A stretch of 64,000 bases of DNA from the NCBI RefSeq assembly GCF_000173415.1, contig NZ_ABXW01000053.1:124001-188000 (forward strand). The letters run 5' to 3'. The DNA comes from Providencia alcalifaciens DSM 30120 (GTDB lineage: Bacteria > Pseudomonadota > Gammaproteobacteria > Enterobacterales > Enterobacteriaceae). A program made the position numbers and the translations under genes. This document shows, piece by piece, positions 21,181-31,484 of the stretch; position 1 is the first letter of the stretch, and each line of letters opens with the position of its first letter. The notes under the pieces were generated by a model. That model made no database searches, had not been told where the DNA came from, and was given only the letters and a program-made list of their open reading frames with translations.

Positions 21181-23823
21181 TTATAGATTTTTTTCGAGCC
21201 ATTCTTCTAAGCCACTACCAAAACGCAGACTGCGCCACAACTGAAAAATATTTTCTTCATGCTGATAATTTAAATGTACTTCACGCTTTTTCGCTTCTTT
21301 GGTGTTATACCCTTCTAGAATAGTCGACATAGTGAGTAATCCCAAATTCGTGACATTGACATCGGTGCGACTACGTTGAATTTCAAGATATTGCAGCCAA
21401 CCAATTGCAGAGCCTGCTGAAATATTATCAGCCGCGATAGATTCCACAAAATTGGTATCCAAGCGCAATGTAAGTGGTCCGCTATTTTCCATCCATCCCG
21501 CTTTAATTATCCATTCCGGATTATCCAAATAAAACGGTAATTCCCCGTTTACTCGCCCAGAAACGGCAAATTGGGAAACTTTTAGTTTTGTAAATAGTTC
21601 ACTGAGTTCCACTTCGTGAACGCTAATTGTCGCTGGTTTATTTTGTGGCCAACGCAATATATCGAGGCTAATTTCACCGCCTAGCATGTTAAATCCAACA
21701 TTGCTTAATTGAATTGGATTCGTCTCAGTCGGGGGATACATACCTGACAAATCAGCTTTAACATTGGTAAATTCAAATAAATTCGAGATGTGTTTAATAC
21801 GCAATTCAACCGGTGATTTCTCACCTAACGTCCAAGTGCTATTGTGTAATTTCCACGGTAGGACAAAGTCCAATCCATTTAGCTCGCCATCTTTCATCCA
21901 TAAGCTGGTATTTTGAACTCGCCAATGTCCACCAGCAATAAACCCATTTTCTGGTGTCATGGAAAAAGCAGCCTGAGAAAAAAGTTTACCTTCGCGCAAT
22001 TCAATTCCAAGGTCTTTCGGAATTAATGTCTGAAATGCTTTTACCGACTGTTCAGGCCAACGCGCTTCACCACGTAAACGCTCTCCATCCCAACGCCCAA
22101 AAATGACAATAGGTCCAACTTGGCGGGTACTTAAGTCCCCTTTTAGCTGAAAACTTGCCGGTGATGTGCCTTTGAGCTCGGCATTAGCTGTGATTTTAGG
22201 CAAATAACTCTCAGAACCAAATAACATACGATTACTGGTTAGCTGTAATCCGCCGTAAAAATTCGCTTTTGCCGGATCCCGTTGCCAAACTAATGGTGAT
22301 GTGAGCTTAAGCCTAGGTGCAGACATCGAAAGTAGACCATATTTAATCTGGTCGAAACCTGTATTTAAACTATTGAGTGTCAATTGCGTATCTTGCCAGC
22401 TACCATTACCTTTAACATCCCAGTGTGCAGATAATGCAGGTAATTGAGCATTTCCCCAATAATTCCAAAACCATTTGCCTTGATCGATATTAAATTTATT
22501 CGCGCTACCATCAAGATGAATATCAAAATCACCCCAATATTGCTCTTTCACTTTTAAAATAGCCTGTAAACGACCGGTGATCCCATCTGCATTTAAACTC
22601 GTTCCAGCGAGAGGGAATCGTATTTCACGTAACAAAATCGTGGGGGAAAGTCGTCCATAGGCTCTCATTAAGGAGCCTGGCATAAATGCCACTGTAGGGG
22701 AAACCAATTGACCTGCAATTTTTGCGGGTAAATTGATATCTAACACCATGTCATCATACTTAACTTGACCATTCAGCCTAAAATTAATGTCGCCATCTAG
22801 AAGGTTAATTCGGCTTGGTTCAACAGTAAGAACTAAATTTGCTTTACCTTTTTTCGCATCAGTTAGCATATTTAACCGCCCTGAAACGACAAATTCACTC
22901 CAAGTTTGATTCCAGTTATCAATCTGAAATGCAATCCCACCATGTAATGGAATGTCAGCATCATTCCAGCGCCACTGTCCATCAGTCACAATGACTTGGG
23001 ACGATGATACGTGCCAAGGAAGGTGAAATAATTCTTGTTGCTGTTCGACATCCATCACAGTGAGTAAACCTTGGTCTTGCTGCCAGTGCAGTTTAGTCTG
23101 CAAAAGTTTATTTAATTCAAGAAGCTTAAACTGAGCATCGATATCTCCCGCCTCGGGAAGTTGATCGCTAGTGAGCGGTAACGTTAACTGAGCCGTTAAT
23201 TCAATATGCTGTGGTTCCTCTTTCTGCTTAAGCACATCTGGTGCTTGTAACTGTTCCAGCATTAATGGACTTTGGGGTAAGGTTGCAGAAAATTGATTGA
23301 TAATTAACTGGTTTTGTTGATTGACTAGAGAAGATACGCGTAAATTTTCACTTTGATAATCAAGCATAAGTGGAAAATCAGGCGTGCTTCTCAACCACAA
23401 ACTACCTTGATACTGTTCCCAAGAACGTAAATTAATTTTATCAATAACCAGTGAAAATTGAGGAATGGCATCCAATATATCAGTCATATTCACCGGTGGG
23501 CTGGACGGCTCTTCGCTCGTTTTAACCTGATTCAAACACTCGGCATTGATATCAAGCCCATCAGCCTTGATTCTGATAGGGAAAATAGAAATATAGATAT
23601 TGGTTAATGTCACGAGCGAACAATCCGTTGCCGTTAACTCCGCATGAGAAAATCGAATTTGCCGGTCAACAATATGGGGTGCAGAAAGTGACAACGTCAC
23701 GGGGCTGGGTAAAAAGTGATTGGCTACAACAGGCGCCCAACGTGTTAATGTTGACCACAAAATCATCAGAAGCACTACCATAGCGCCTAAGAATAAAAGC
23801 AGTATTTTTATCGCTCGTTTCAT
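21181..23823 (-). CDS. ydbH: YdbH, AsmA-like intermembrane phospholipid transporter
   Basis: 880 residues (E. coli 879). One N-terminal membrane helix (ILLLFLGAMVVLLMILW) is followed by a long beta-rich periplasmic body with the DUF3971/Dicarboxylate_TctC-like repeats of the family. With TamB and YhdP it is one of three redundant AsmA-like bridges that move phospholipids to the outer membrane in E. coli. First gene of ydbH-ynbE-ydbL; ynbE starts 17 bp after its stop. Confidence 0.94.
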   Translation of the reverse strand: MKRAIKILLLFLGAMVVLLMILWSTLTRWAPVVANHFLPSPVTLSLSAPHIVDRQIRFSHAELTATDCSLVTLTNIYISIFPIRIKADGLDINAECLNQVKTSEEPSSPPVNMTDILDAIPQFSLVIDKINLRSWEQYQGSLWLRSTPDFPLMLDYQSENLRVSSLVNQQNQLIINQFSATLPQSPLMLEQLQAPDVLKQKEEPQHIELTAQLTLPLTSDQLPEAGDIDAQFKLLELNKLLQTKLHWQQDQGLLTVMDVEQQQELFHLPWHVSSSQVIVTDGQWRWNDADIPLHGGIAFQIDNWNQTWSEFVVSGRLNMLTDAKKGKANLVLTVEPSRINLLDGDINFRLNGQVKYDDMVLDINLPAKIAGQLVSPTVAFMPGSLMRAYGRLSPTILLREIRFPLAGTSLNADGITGRLQAILKVKEQYWGDFDIHLDGSANKFNIDQGKWFWNYWGNAQLPALSAHWDVKGNGSWQDTQLTLNSLNTGFDQIKYGLLSMSAPRLKLTSPLVWQRDPAKANFYGGLQLTSNRMLFGSESYLPKITANAELKGTSPASFQLKGDLSTRQVGPIVIFGRWDGERLRGEARWPEQSVKAFQTLIPKDLGIELREGKLFSQAAFSMTPENGFIAGGHWRVQNTSLWMKDGELNGLDFVLPWKLHNSTWTLGEKSPVELRIKHISNLFEFTNVKADLSGMYPPTETNPIQLSNVGFNMLGGEISLDILRWPQNKPATISVHEVELSELFTKLKVSQFAVSGRVNGELPFYLDNPEWIIKAGWMENSGPLTLRLDTNFVESIAADNISAGSAIGWLQYLEIQRSRTDVNVTNLGLLTMSTILEGYNTKEAKKREVHLNYQHEENIFQLWRSLRFGSGLEEWLEKNL

Positions 23824-24061
23824 GAATATTCTCTAAACATAGCTATATTCATAAAGCGGCAATGAAGATCATTGAAGAAATGGATGAAAACAAAGCGAAA
23901 GGATGCGTTGGAACGAGCAGCTCAACAACTTGCATAGCGATATAGGTCATTTCCATAATAATCTTCTCTATTTAGATAAATATATTCTAATCTTTTAAAA
24001 CAGAAATGAACAACTTAACCCTATCCGTTCATTCTGTTACTACATTATTTTCAATCAGTTA

Positions 24062-24394
24062 TTAGTGATTATGCGATGTGGCATGGTTGGTAATTTCACG
24101 AAAATATGATTGTGTATCATGCACAATCTTCACTTTTTCGGCAAATATAGGATTAGCTGCGAAAAATGGCACTAAACACTTGTCATAAGACCCTTCCATT
24201 ATCCTGCTATCTTTACATTTGATCTCCGAAATTAGTGACTTCATAGTTCCCAGAGTCTTTTTAACGTACTCAGTTTGGGTTTTATCCCAATAAATTTCAT
24301 CATAACCATATGCAGGGAGACTAAATTCTTCCAATAACTTTTGGGCGAGCCTTGTTTTCCCTGCCCCGGATATGCCAATAATGCAAATTTTCAC
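24062..24394 (-). CDS. Small P-loop kinase-like protein, C-terminally short
   Basis: 110 residues. The start MKICIIGISGAGKTRLAQKL holds a Walker A motif (GISGAGKT) of the adenylate-kinase-like, FlaR-type group. YGYDEIYWD and IMEGSY match the usual second and third motifs (HLDxxxW, xDGNY). Relatives have 160-190 residues and a C-terminal lid and arginine segment; here the chain stops after VKIVHDTQSYFREIT, so it is probably truncated. The stop region gives no obvious continuation in another frame. It stands alone with 238 bp of gene-free DNA before ydbH. Confidence 0.6.
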   Translation of the reverse strand: MKICIIGISGAGKTRLAQKLLEEFSLPAYGYDEIYWDKTQTEYVKKTLGTMKSLISEIKCKDSRIMEGSYDKCLVPFFAANPIFAEKVKIVHDTQSYFREITNHATSHNH

Positions 24395-24558
24395 GTAACT
24401 CCTTAACTTTTCTATTCTTTAAAATCTATCTAGTCCTTAAAAGGAAAAAATAAAACTTAACAATTGCAGCATTTTAACACTAAAAAGACCTTTATTTGTT
24501 AAGCAGGATATGTAAACGAAAATCAAACGTAAACAGAGAGATATTTTATTAATTTAAA

Positions 24559-24574
24559 GGTGATTTACATCACT
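24559..24574. promoter_or_regulatory. CRP- or FNR-like site upstream of ldhA
   Basis: GGTGATTTACATCACT keeps GTGA-N6-TCAC of the CRP consensus and also reads TGAT-N4-ATCA as an FNR-like dyad. It lies about 95 bp before ldhA. Sequence alone does not separate the two proteins. Confidence 0.5.
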
Positions 24575-24668
24575 ATTTGTCTTATTCTGGACGCATATTT
24601 TTGTGGGTTTGTTTATTTTACCTACAGTGTCTCATTTATTGGTTCCTATACATTATGGAGTTCCTCTG

Positions 24669-25667
24669 ATGAAAATTGTTTCCTATAGCACCAAACAGTA
24701 TGATCGAAAACATATGGAACAGGTCAACCAACAGTCAGAGTTTAATTTTAATATTGAATACTTTGATTTCCCATTAACAGTCCAAACCGCTAAAAACGCC
24801 GTAGGCGCTGATGCTGTTTGTATTTTCGTCAATGATGAAGCAAACCGTGCCGTGTTAGAAGAGCTTGCTGCTCTTGATATCCATATTCTTGCTTTGCGCT
24901 GTGCAGGTTTTAACAATGTAGATTTGGATGCCGCCAATGAATTAGGTATTCAAGTTGTACGAGTTCCCGCTTATTCTCCTGAGGCCGTCGCCGAACATGC
25001 TGTTGGTATGATGTTGTGCCTGAATCGTCGCATTCATCGTGCTTATCAACGCACGCGCGATGCTAACTTTTCGCTGGAAGGCTTAACTGGCTTTAATATG
25101 CACAACCGCACTGCGGGCATTATTGGTACAGGTAAAATTGGTCAAGCCACCTTGCGTATTTTGAAGGGGTTTGGAATGCGTTTGCTGGCTCACGACCCTT
25201 ACCCAAACCAAGTCGCTCTCGATATTGGTGCAGAATATGTCGATTTAGATACCCTCTATAGAGAATCTGACATTATTTCTCTACACTGCCCGTTGACCCC
25301 AGAAAACCATCATTTACTCGATGAAAATGCCTTTAATCGCATGAAACCTGGCGTCATGATTATCAATACCAGTCGTGGTGCTTTAGTTGACTCCGCGGCT
25401 GCTATTAATGCACTAAAATCCCAAAAAATTGGTGCATTAGGCATGGATGTATATGAAAATGAAAGAGATTTGTTCTTTGAGGATAAATCCAATGATGTCA
25501 TTCAAGATGATATCTTCCGCCGACTGTCCTCTTGCCACAACGTATTATTTACTGGGCACCAAGCATTTTTGACGGAAGAAGCGTTAACCAGTATCAGCTT
25601 AACAACGTTGAGCAATATTCAACAAGTCAGCCGTGGCGAAAACTGCCCGAATGTTGTTAAGCCCTAG
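24669..25667 (+). CDS. ldhA: NAD-dependent D-lactate dehydrogenase (fermentative)
   Basis: 332 residues (E. coli 329). D-2-hydroxyacid dehydrogenase family: Rossmann motif GIIGTGKIGQATLRI (about residue 150), substrate arginine in INTSRGALVD, the catalytic Glu region and His in TGHQAFLTEEAL. It reduces pyruvate to D-lactate in anaerobic growth. I start at ATG 24669 (GGAG upstream, MKIVSYSTKQYD as in E. coli), not at the GTG 66 bp earlier. Followed by hslJ with a 14-bp gap, as in E. coli. Confidence 0.96.
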   Translation: MKIVSYSTKQYDRKHMEQVNQQSEFNFNIEYFDFPLTVQTAKNAVGADAVCIFVNDEANRAVLEELAALDIHILALRCAGFNNVDLDAANELGIQVVRVPAYSPEAVAEHAVGMMLCLNRRIHRAYQRTRDANFSLEGLTGFNMHNRTAGIIGTGKIGQATLRILKGFGMRLLAHDPYPNQVALDIGAEYVDLDTLYRESDIISLHCPLTPENHHLLDENAFNRMKPGVMIINTSRGALVDSAAAINALKSQKIGALGMDVYENERDLFFEDKSNDVIQDDIFRRLSSCHNVLFTGHQAFLTEEALTSISLTTLSNIQQVSRGENCPNVVKP

Positions 25668-25681
25668 CGGGATCACGCATC

Positions 25682-26119
25682 ATGAAAAGACTGATCCCAC
25701 TAACCCTCTTTGGATTGTTGCTCGCAGCTTGCCAAACTCATCAAGTCAAGGCAGGTAGTAGCCAACAATCTCTTGAGCAACAATTGATGCATCATAACTT
25801 TGTCTTAACTGAAGTAGATGGACGACTGGTTCCCAAAAAGCAAACAACCCCATCAATTTCTTTTGGTGAAAAAATGTTTGTTTCTGCCTCAATGTGTAAT
25901 GATTTTAACGGAATGGGTGTAATCAATAATGCAACATTGAAAGTTAAAACATTAAGTAAAACAGAATTAGAGTGCGTAGATGAAGATCTTTCACGATGGG
26001 ATGTATTAATTAATCGTATGCTGACCAATGGCGCAACAGTAACATTATCCAAAAATCATTTAATGTTAACGCAAGGGCATTATAAACTTGTTTATACTTT
26101 GAGTGATTATATGCAGTAA
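25682..26119 (+). CDS. hslJ: HslJ, META-domain lipoprotein
   Basis: 145 residues (E. coli 140). The lipobox LLAAC puts the acylated Cys at residue 17. The META domain (about 38-140) has HNFVLTEVDG, SISFGEKMFVSASMCNDFNGMG and the C-terminal LTQGHYKLVY. Heat-inducible in E. coli and linked to novobiocin resistance. Follows ldhA closely, probably the same transcript. Confidence 0.92.
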   Translation: MKRLIPLTLFGLLLAACQTHQVKAGSSQQSLEQQLMHHNFVLTEVDGRLVPKKQTTPSISFGEKMFVSASMCNDFNGMGVINNATLKVKTLSKTELECVDEDLSRWDVLINRMLTNGATVTLSKNHLMLTQGHYKLVYTLSDYMQ

Positions 26120-26141
26120 TTGTGCCTTTATTGCAAAATAA

Positions 26142-26174
26142 AAAACCGCCATTTGAAATTTGGCGGTTTTTTTA
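26142..26174 (+). terminator. Terminator after hslJ
   Basis: AAAACCGCCA pairs with TGGCGGTTTT and is followed by TTTT; it also serves grxB on the other strand. Confidence 0.85.
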
Positions 26175-26200
26175 TCTTATTCTATCAAGAAGCTTATGTA

Positions 26201-26845
26201 CTACTTAGCTTGATTAAATAGTAAATTAATTCCTGTCGCTTTTGATGTTCGGTCCATATAATCATGAATTGCTGTGCTGAATCCTATTTCCTTCACAATA
26301 CTCAAGCTACGCAATACAGGGAAAATAATGAAATCATTAATATCAACAAGCGCTTTGTTACGTTTTTCCAACCATACATCTAAGAGATCCAGATACGGTT
26401 CTAACTCAATTAATAACGTATGAGTTTCTTTACGCAACACGGATAGATCATCACCATGGAACTTGCTAACACGCTGAATATACGTGGCTTTAGCTTCCTC
26501 GGTGGCTATTTCTGGAAACTCAGATTCAGTAAAACGTGGCGTCACTAATTTGGATACCGTCGAAGAAACTGCTTTATACCAATTATCAATCTCGGGATTA
26601 ATATTCCCTATCGCTAAGCGAGGTTCACTTAATTGATCAATATAACGCACAATATCTAAACTCTCGGGTAAATAGCTACCATCATCTTTTTGTAGAATAG
26701 GTACCATTTTACGCCCTATCATACGTGTTGGGGTTTCAATATCGTTATCCAGCAAAATAACCTCTTCTACTGCAACTTTTTTTAAACCAAAAATCATTCT
26801 TGCACGAACACAAAATGGACAATGATCATAGATATACAGTTTCAT
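26201..26845 (-). CDS. grxB: Glutaredoxin 2
   Basis: 214 residues (E. coli 215). The N-terminal thioredoxin-like domain opens MKLYIYDHCPFC with the CPFC active site (residues 9-12), followed by the cis-Pro segment VPILQKDDGSYLPES. The C-terminal half is all-helical, GST-like, as in GrxB. It reduces glutathione-mixed disulfides in the cytoplasm. The start is ATG 26845 (GAGGGTAAC upstream) rather than the earlier frame start. Confidence 0.95.
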   Translation of the reverse strand: MKLYIYDHCPFCVRARMIFGLKKVAVEEVILLDNDIETPTRMIGRKMVPILQKDDGSYLPESLDIVRYIDQLSEPRLAIGNINPEIDNWYKAVSSTVSKLVTPRFTESEFPEIATEEAKATYIQRVSKFHGDDLSVLRKETHTLLIELEPYLDLLDVWLEKRNKALVDINDFIIFPVLRSLSIVKEIGFSTAIHDYMDRTSKATGINLLFNQAK

Positions 26846-27435
26846 GTTACCCTCACACACTCAGTGATAAAACGAATAAACTTCATTTAAGTATACTTTA
26901 TATTTATACTTAGTATAGTGTTGCGCATTTTATTTTTAATCTAAAATATCTTCCCACAACGCTTTAAAGTACAACTTTATTTTTTTTGATTAAGCTAGAT
27001 TTCATATTTAAATTTTATTTTGAAATTAATTTAATATATTTAAACTTAATAAAAAAACAAAATTAATAGTTCCAATAAAAATATAAAATAAAAATTAGGA
27101 ATATAAGTAACGTTTCAAAATGGAACATTTTAACCAAATGAATCAATAATTTAAACAATTTAACTACAAAACTCATGTTACTTGCTTTACTGAATAAACA
27201 GGTTTAGCCGTATTGTTTTAGCGGTATATTCTTATTGTTATTTTTATTATAAATATTCAAAATAACTTAAAGCCAATTATTGAATGCATTGTTAAATTTG
27301 AGCATCATTAAATGAAAAATGATGATTGAAATTAACATTAATTCTAATTATTAGCTTTTAAAGTAGTATGTATTTTAATATAATATCTAGCGTAAACGAC
27401 TAATAATATCCTTAATAATAAGTTGAGTATGTCAT
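26846..27435. other. AT-rich region between grxB and the MrpJ-like gene
   Basis: 590 bp, very AT-rich, with no gene found. It holds both divergent promoters. At 27112-27127 lies GTTTCAAAATGGAACA, a TTC-N6-GAACA dyad that recurs upstream of the fimbrial operon. Confidence 0.4.
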
Positions 27436-27747
27436 ATGGACATTCATAGTGTCATTGGGCTTAGAATAAAAAATCGGAGAAAAGAACTGGGTTTGTCAGG
27501 CGCAAACCTAGCCGATAGGTTGCATTTAAGTCAGCAGCAAATATCGCGTTATGAAAATGGGGTAAACAAGATTCCAATTGACCATCTACTTGATATTTCT
27601 GAAATTTTAATGTGTCCTATAGAATGGTTTTTTAATGGTTATAAAAGTGAAATAAAAAATAACGATGGTTTAGCATTTGATATTCCAAATAAAGAATTAC
27701 AATACGCAGCAGAAAGTGTAATTGTTCCATCTAAACATCATCTTTAA
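27436..27747 (+). CDS. MrpJ-like helix-turn-helix regulator
   Basis: 103 residues. An XRE-type HTH at about residues 6-60 (GLRIKNRRKELGLSGANLADRL then QQQISRYENG) closely follows Proteus mirabilis MrpJ, which is encoded in fimbrial operons, represses flagellar genes and coordinates adhesion with motility. The C-terminal 40 residues (CPIEWFFNGYK onwards) are short and polar. Unlike mrpJ, it is not last in the fimbrial operon on the same strand; it faces the operon's 3' end. Its own promoter is in the AT-rich region upstream. Confidence 0.82.
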   Translation: MDIHSVIGLRIKNRRKELGLSGANLADRLHLSQQQISRYENGVNKIPIDHLLDISEILMCPIEWFFNGYKSEIKNNDGLAFDIPNKELQYAAESVIVPSKHHL

Positions 27748-27769
27748 TAATCATTTTTTGATTATCTAA

Positions 27770-27836
27770 AAATACCCAGTTTAAGTTAATGAAATTATTG
27801 AGCTTCATTGGTCAAGATTAACTTTCTGGGTATTTG
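27770..27836 (+). terminator. Terminator-like hairpin after the MrpJ-like gene
   Basis: AAATACCCAG and AGTTAAT pair with ATTAACT and CTGGGTATTT, with mismatches between and a long loop. Confidence 0.55.
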
Positions 27837-27929
27837 CCTTATTAGCCATCTATAAATAGTATGTCATCCCTATACTAAAAATAAGATCAGACCTCATACC
27901 ACTCTTAATAATTAATATTATTTAGAAAC

Positions 27930-27970
27930 AAAAAATGCCTATCTATGATTTCATAAAATAGGCGTTTTTT
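27930..27970. terminator. Bidirectional terminator at the fimbrial operon end
   Basis: AAAAAATGCCTAT pairs with ATAGGCGTTTTTT (one G-T), with A and T tracts at both ends. It lies 27 bp after the adhesin stop on the minus strand. Confidence 0.75.
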
Positions 27971-27996
27971 AAGATGAACTTAATTCATAATTGTTG

Positions 27997-29010
27997 TTAA
28001 TCGTAAGTCACATTAAATACCATATGCGACCTTACTTCACCGGAAGAGATAGAATCGGCAAATTGAAAGTAACGGGCAATCAACTCGATTGTAAATATCT
28101 TTTCTTGGGAGTTTGCCAGCTTACCAACATAAAAAGGTTTGCCAAAATTGATTGGTGCATAACTTTTTCTTTCTATTACCTGAATACCAACACCTTGTGC
28201 GGCGCTGGATCCTGTTGCATCATTCTTTAACACGCCTTCAACAGCACTAACTGATCTATTCGCACTGAAATCCATCTTAATATCAGCCTGCCCCGATACC
28301 GTTGTTCCACCGCTACATCTTAAGACAATATCAAAATCTTTCGCACCTGTAGTGTGATCTCTTGCAGTTAAATCAGAACGTTTAATCGTATTGAGATACA
28401 CATTCTGTTGTTTTCCACTTTCAATAATGCATGAAGGTGAAACAATGGTGATCGCATTCGCATTTAACGATGTCGTCAAAATAGGGTCTGAGCGTCCTTG
28501 ATAACCATATTCCGTATATTCGCCTCTTGCAATCGTACCTGAACCAGTAACTTCCGCTGTTTTAATTAACTTCAACGTGAATGTTGAACCCGCTAAATAG
28601 TAATTTGTTCCACTCCAACCACCGTTAACCACATATTGGCTAGGGTAAACCATACTCACTTGACCCGTTCTTTCAAATTTCATACCGATCCCCGGTATGC
28701 TAGATTGGTATACCTTATCACCTATATCTCGTAAGCCAGGCATAACGATTTCTGCGTCAATCACGTTACGCCCATAACAGGTTAGATAAGTACGGTTTGT
28801 TGTATCCAGTGGCCATGTTTTACTGGCGATAACACCACCTACAGGCAAAGTGGCATCAACCACCACTCTCCCCATATCCATATTTAGTCGGTAGGTGGGC
28901 TGCCTACTTCTGTCGCAATGATCCCAGCCTGTAATATGTGCAGCCGCATACTGTGTAGTAAGAAGTACACTTGCGCCAATTAGCCAGCGCCATTTTTTGA
29001 TTATTGACAT
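27997..29010 (-). CDS. Two-domain fimbrial tip adhesin
   Basis: 337 residues. Signal peptide (ASVLLTTQYAAA, cleaved near residue 24), an N-terminal lectin-like domain to about residue 185, then a pilin domain starting ITIVSPSCIIESG and ending in the chaperone-binding strand HMVFNVTYD. The pilin domain has two Cys for the usual disulfide. Last gene of the operon, overlapping the usher stop by 10 bp. The order pilin-chaperone-usher-adhesin and the adhesin length resemble F17/UCA-type fimbriae, whose adhesin binds N-acetylglucosamine. The receptor here is not predictable. Confidence 0.85.
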   Translation of the reverse strand: MSIIKKWRWLIGASVLLTTQYAAAHITGWDHCDRSRQPTYRLNMDMGRVVVDATLPVGGVIASKTWPLDTTNRTYLTCYGRNVIDAEIVMPGLRDIGDKVYQSSIPGIGMKFERTGQVSMVYPSQYVVNGGWSGTNYYLAGSTFTLKLIKTAEVTGSGTIARGEYTEYGYQGRSDPILTTSLNANAITIVSPSCIIESGKQQNVYLNTIKRSDLTARDHTTGAKDFDIVLRCSGGTTVSGQADIKMDFSANRSVSAVEGVLKNDATGSSAAQGVGIQVIERKSYAPINFGKPFYVGKLANSQEKIFTIELIARYFQFADSISSGEVRSHMVFNVTYD

Positions 29011-31476
29011 AGACTTTCCTGACTATTTTCAGCCGTTAATGGGAATGAACATTCACCGCCTTCCCATTTTACTGTCGCGATTTTTGATTCATTATTGCTG
29101 ATAAATACTGTACCACCTTGCCCTACAATACCAATGTAATCACCTTTTGAATCAACTACATTGGCTCCAAATGGTAGCGTTTTATTACCTGCTCGAATCA
29201 CGTTGTACACTTCATTTTTTTCAATTTTGGTATCAAAAACGACTTTAACAACACTGCCTTCATACGGTACAACTTGCGCCGTAGTACTGCTGAATACGAT
29301 ATCTTCAGGGCTACCTTTCGGGTCAAGATCGATATTATTAATACGGTATGGTCGAACATATGGCGCCACCGCATAGCCACGACTATCAATCTTGGTATTG
29401 TGCGATCCCATCACTGATGCACCTTCCGCACCTTTTGCTTCAATTAGTGCGATGGTCGATGAGGTATTTGGTGATAAAGTCACTCCGCCAGAATGCACTA
29501 TCATGGATCCATTCGCGGATGCGCCATATTGACGATAGCCTTGACCTTGGCTGTAGTTAGCATTGGTCGTCACTACTGGCGTTTGGTAGCCCGTATTCAA
29601 TGCAAAATTGCTGCTTCCACCATTTTCTACAGAAGTGTTTAAACCGTAAGTCCAGTTATTGTCCGCATCAAATGAGCCGTTAGCACCCACTTGAGAAGAT
29701 CCAAATTTATCATTATTAAACGTGGTGTTGGACGTAATTGTCGTATAGTGGTTATCCCCAAAATAGAGTGGGAAGTTTACGTTTAAACTTACACGGTCAT
29801 CTTGGCTTCTTTGTGTGTTATCGGAATAGACTCTCATAAACGAAACACCGTATGAGACGCGGTCATATTGATTGGTGTAATTTAGTTGATACTGTTTTTC
29901 AACACCTGAGCGGTTCCAATAACTTGAAATACGTCCTGTAAAATAGAAACTTCCTAACTCGTAAGGCAAGTTTTGGTTAATCGTGTAGCTAAAACCATTC
30001 TTTTCACGACCCAATGAGCTATTCATACCTTTTTTATCTGAGTCAATGGCATACAGTGCATTGGATAGGCTAAAGTAATCTTCAGTTGAATAACGATAAG
30101 CCGCTAAGACTAGGTTGGTATCTGTTTCAGAAAATAGTTTATTAAATGTAAAACGGTAGCTTTGCCCCATCTCAGTCTTTTGGTTAAACACCGTTCTTGA
30201 CTGTGTCACATCCACAGCAACGGCACCAATAACCGTATTCACACCTGCACCGAGCAAATAAGCCTGATAATCATCAAATGCGGTCAAACCGCCATACAGC
30301 GTAAAGGTATTATTTAAGCCGTGTTGCAGAGTACCTTGCATAATAAACGGTCGATTACTAATGCCTTCAGCATCAGATTTACCACCCGAGAGCTGATAGC
30401 GGGTATAGCCAGGGCGTAATAATTGAGCCAAAGAGGTGTAAGGTACGCTAAATGAAGATTCGCTACCATCAGCTTCTTTTACTGTCACCACAAGGTCATT
30501 TCCGTAACCAGAGGGATAAACATCCGTCAGGTTAAAGGGTCCAGGTGAAACTGATGCTTGATAAATGACCACATCATTTTGTCTAACGGTCACTAATGCG
30601 TTACTCTGTGCCACTCCACGAATTTCAGGTACAAAAGAACTCATGCTATCGGGATACATGCTGTCATCGGTGGCAATTCTAGCCCCTAGCAGACTAATGC
30701 TATCAAACATGTCACCGTCGGTATAAAACTGACCCGCAGTTGCTTTTGCTTTGAGCGAGGCAACAGGACGTTGTAAATACGTTTGGTTACTATGCCAACT
30801 CGCTCCCTCTTTACGCTGCCAGCTTAAATTCCCAATATGCTTTAACATCCAGCCGTCATAGCTTAGTCCAGCATTTAATCCAAGATAAGCACTCGCACTA
30901 TTATTATCGTTAGAATGGCTATCATAATAGTTCCCCATATAACCTAGGTTTAATGCGGGGATCCCTGATTCCCAGAATTGTTCTGAAACATATCCTCGAG
31001 AGGATTTTTTGCTCATATATTTGCGGTACAGATATATCCACACGTAGCGTAGAGGTGTGAAATATATCGCTCACATCAGCCTCACTGTTCCATTGATTCA
31101 AAAAGAGACATTCTTTGCTATCAAGGGATGCAGCTGGTGCAAATTTTTCAACATTAATTCCAAGGTCAGATAATAGTGCAGGCGTATAACAGGTGCCGAG
31201 TTGACCATTTTCTTTTGCTACAAAATCAAGGTCATAGCGCCCTTTCCAACTACCGTTGGTATACACGTCAACAGAATACTTTCCTGGACTAATCCCTGTG
31301 GTGTTAAATCGGTCAAAATCAACATTCTCTTGGCTACCGATAATAAAACCACTGTTAAATTCATACGTGGTTTCTTCTTCACTCCAAGCATAAAAAGACG
31401 GCAAAGCACAGACTGTGACTAAACCCGTCACGGAGAGTATGTTGGAATATTTATATTTTAACTCTCTCTGCTTCAT
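29001..31476 (-). pseudogene. Fimbrial outer-membrane usher, frameshifted near residue 150
   Basis: Two overlapping frames together make a complete usher of about 825 residues. The first (31476 down to about 31010) carries the signal peptide and the N-terminal chaperone-binding domain (YEFNSGFIIGSQENVDFDRFN, ending LRVDISVPQIY). The second continues at once with SKKSSRGYVSEQFWESGIPALNLGY, then the beta-barrel, the plug and the C-terminal domains (GQGGTVFISN). Adding two bases (one more AT in ATATATGAG at about 31013-31018) rejoins them with the length divisible by three. As written, no full usher is made and the pilus could not be assembled. Real deletion or sequencing error cannot be told apart here. 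The start follows AGGA. Confidence 0.85.
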
Positions 31477-31484
31477 TCCAAATC

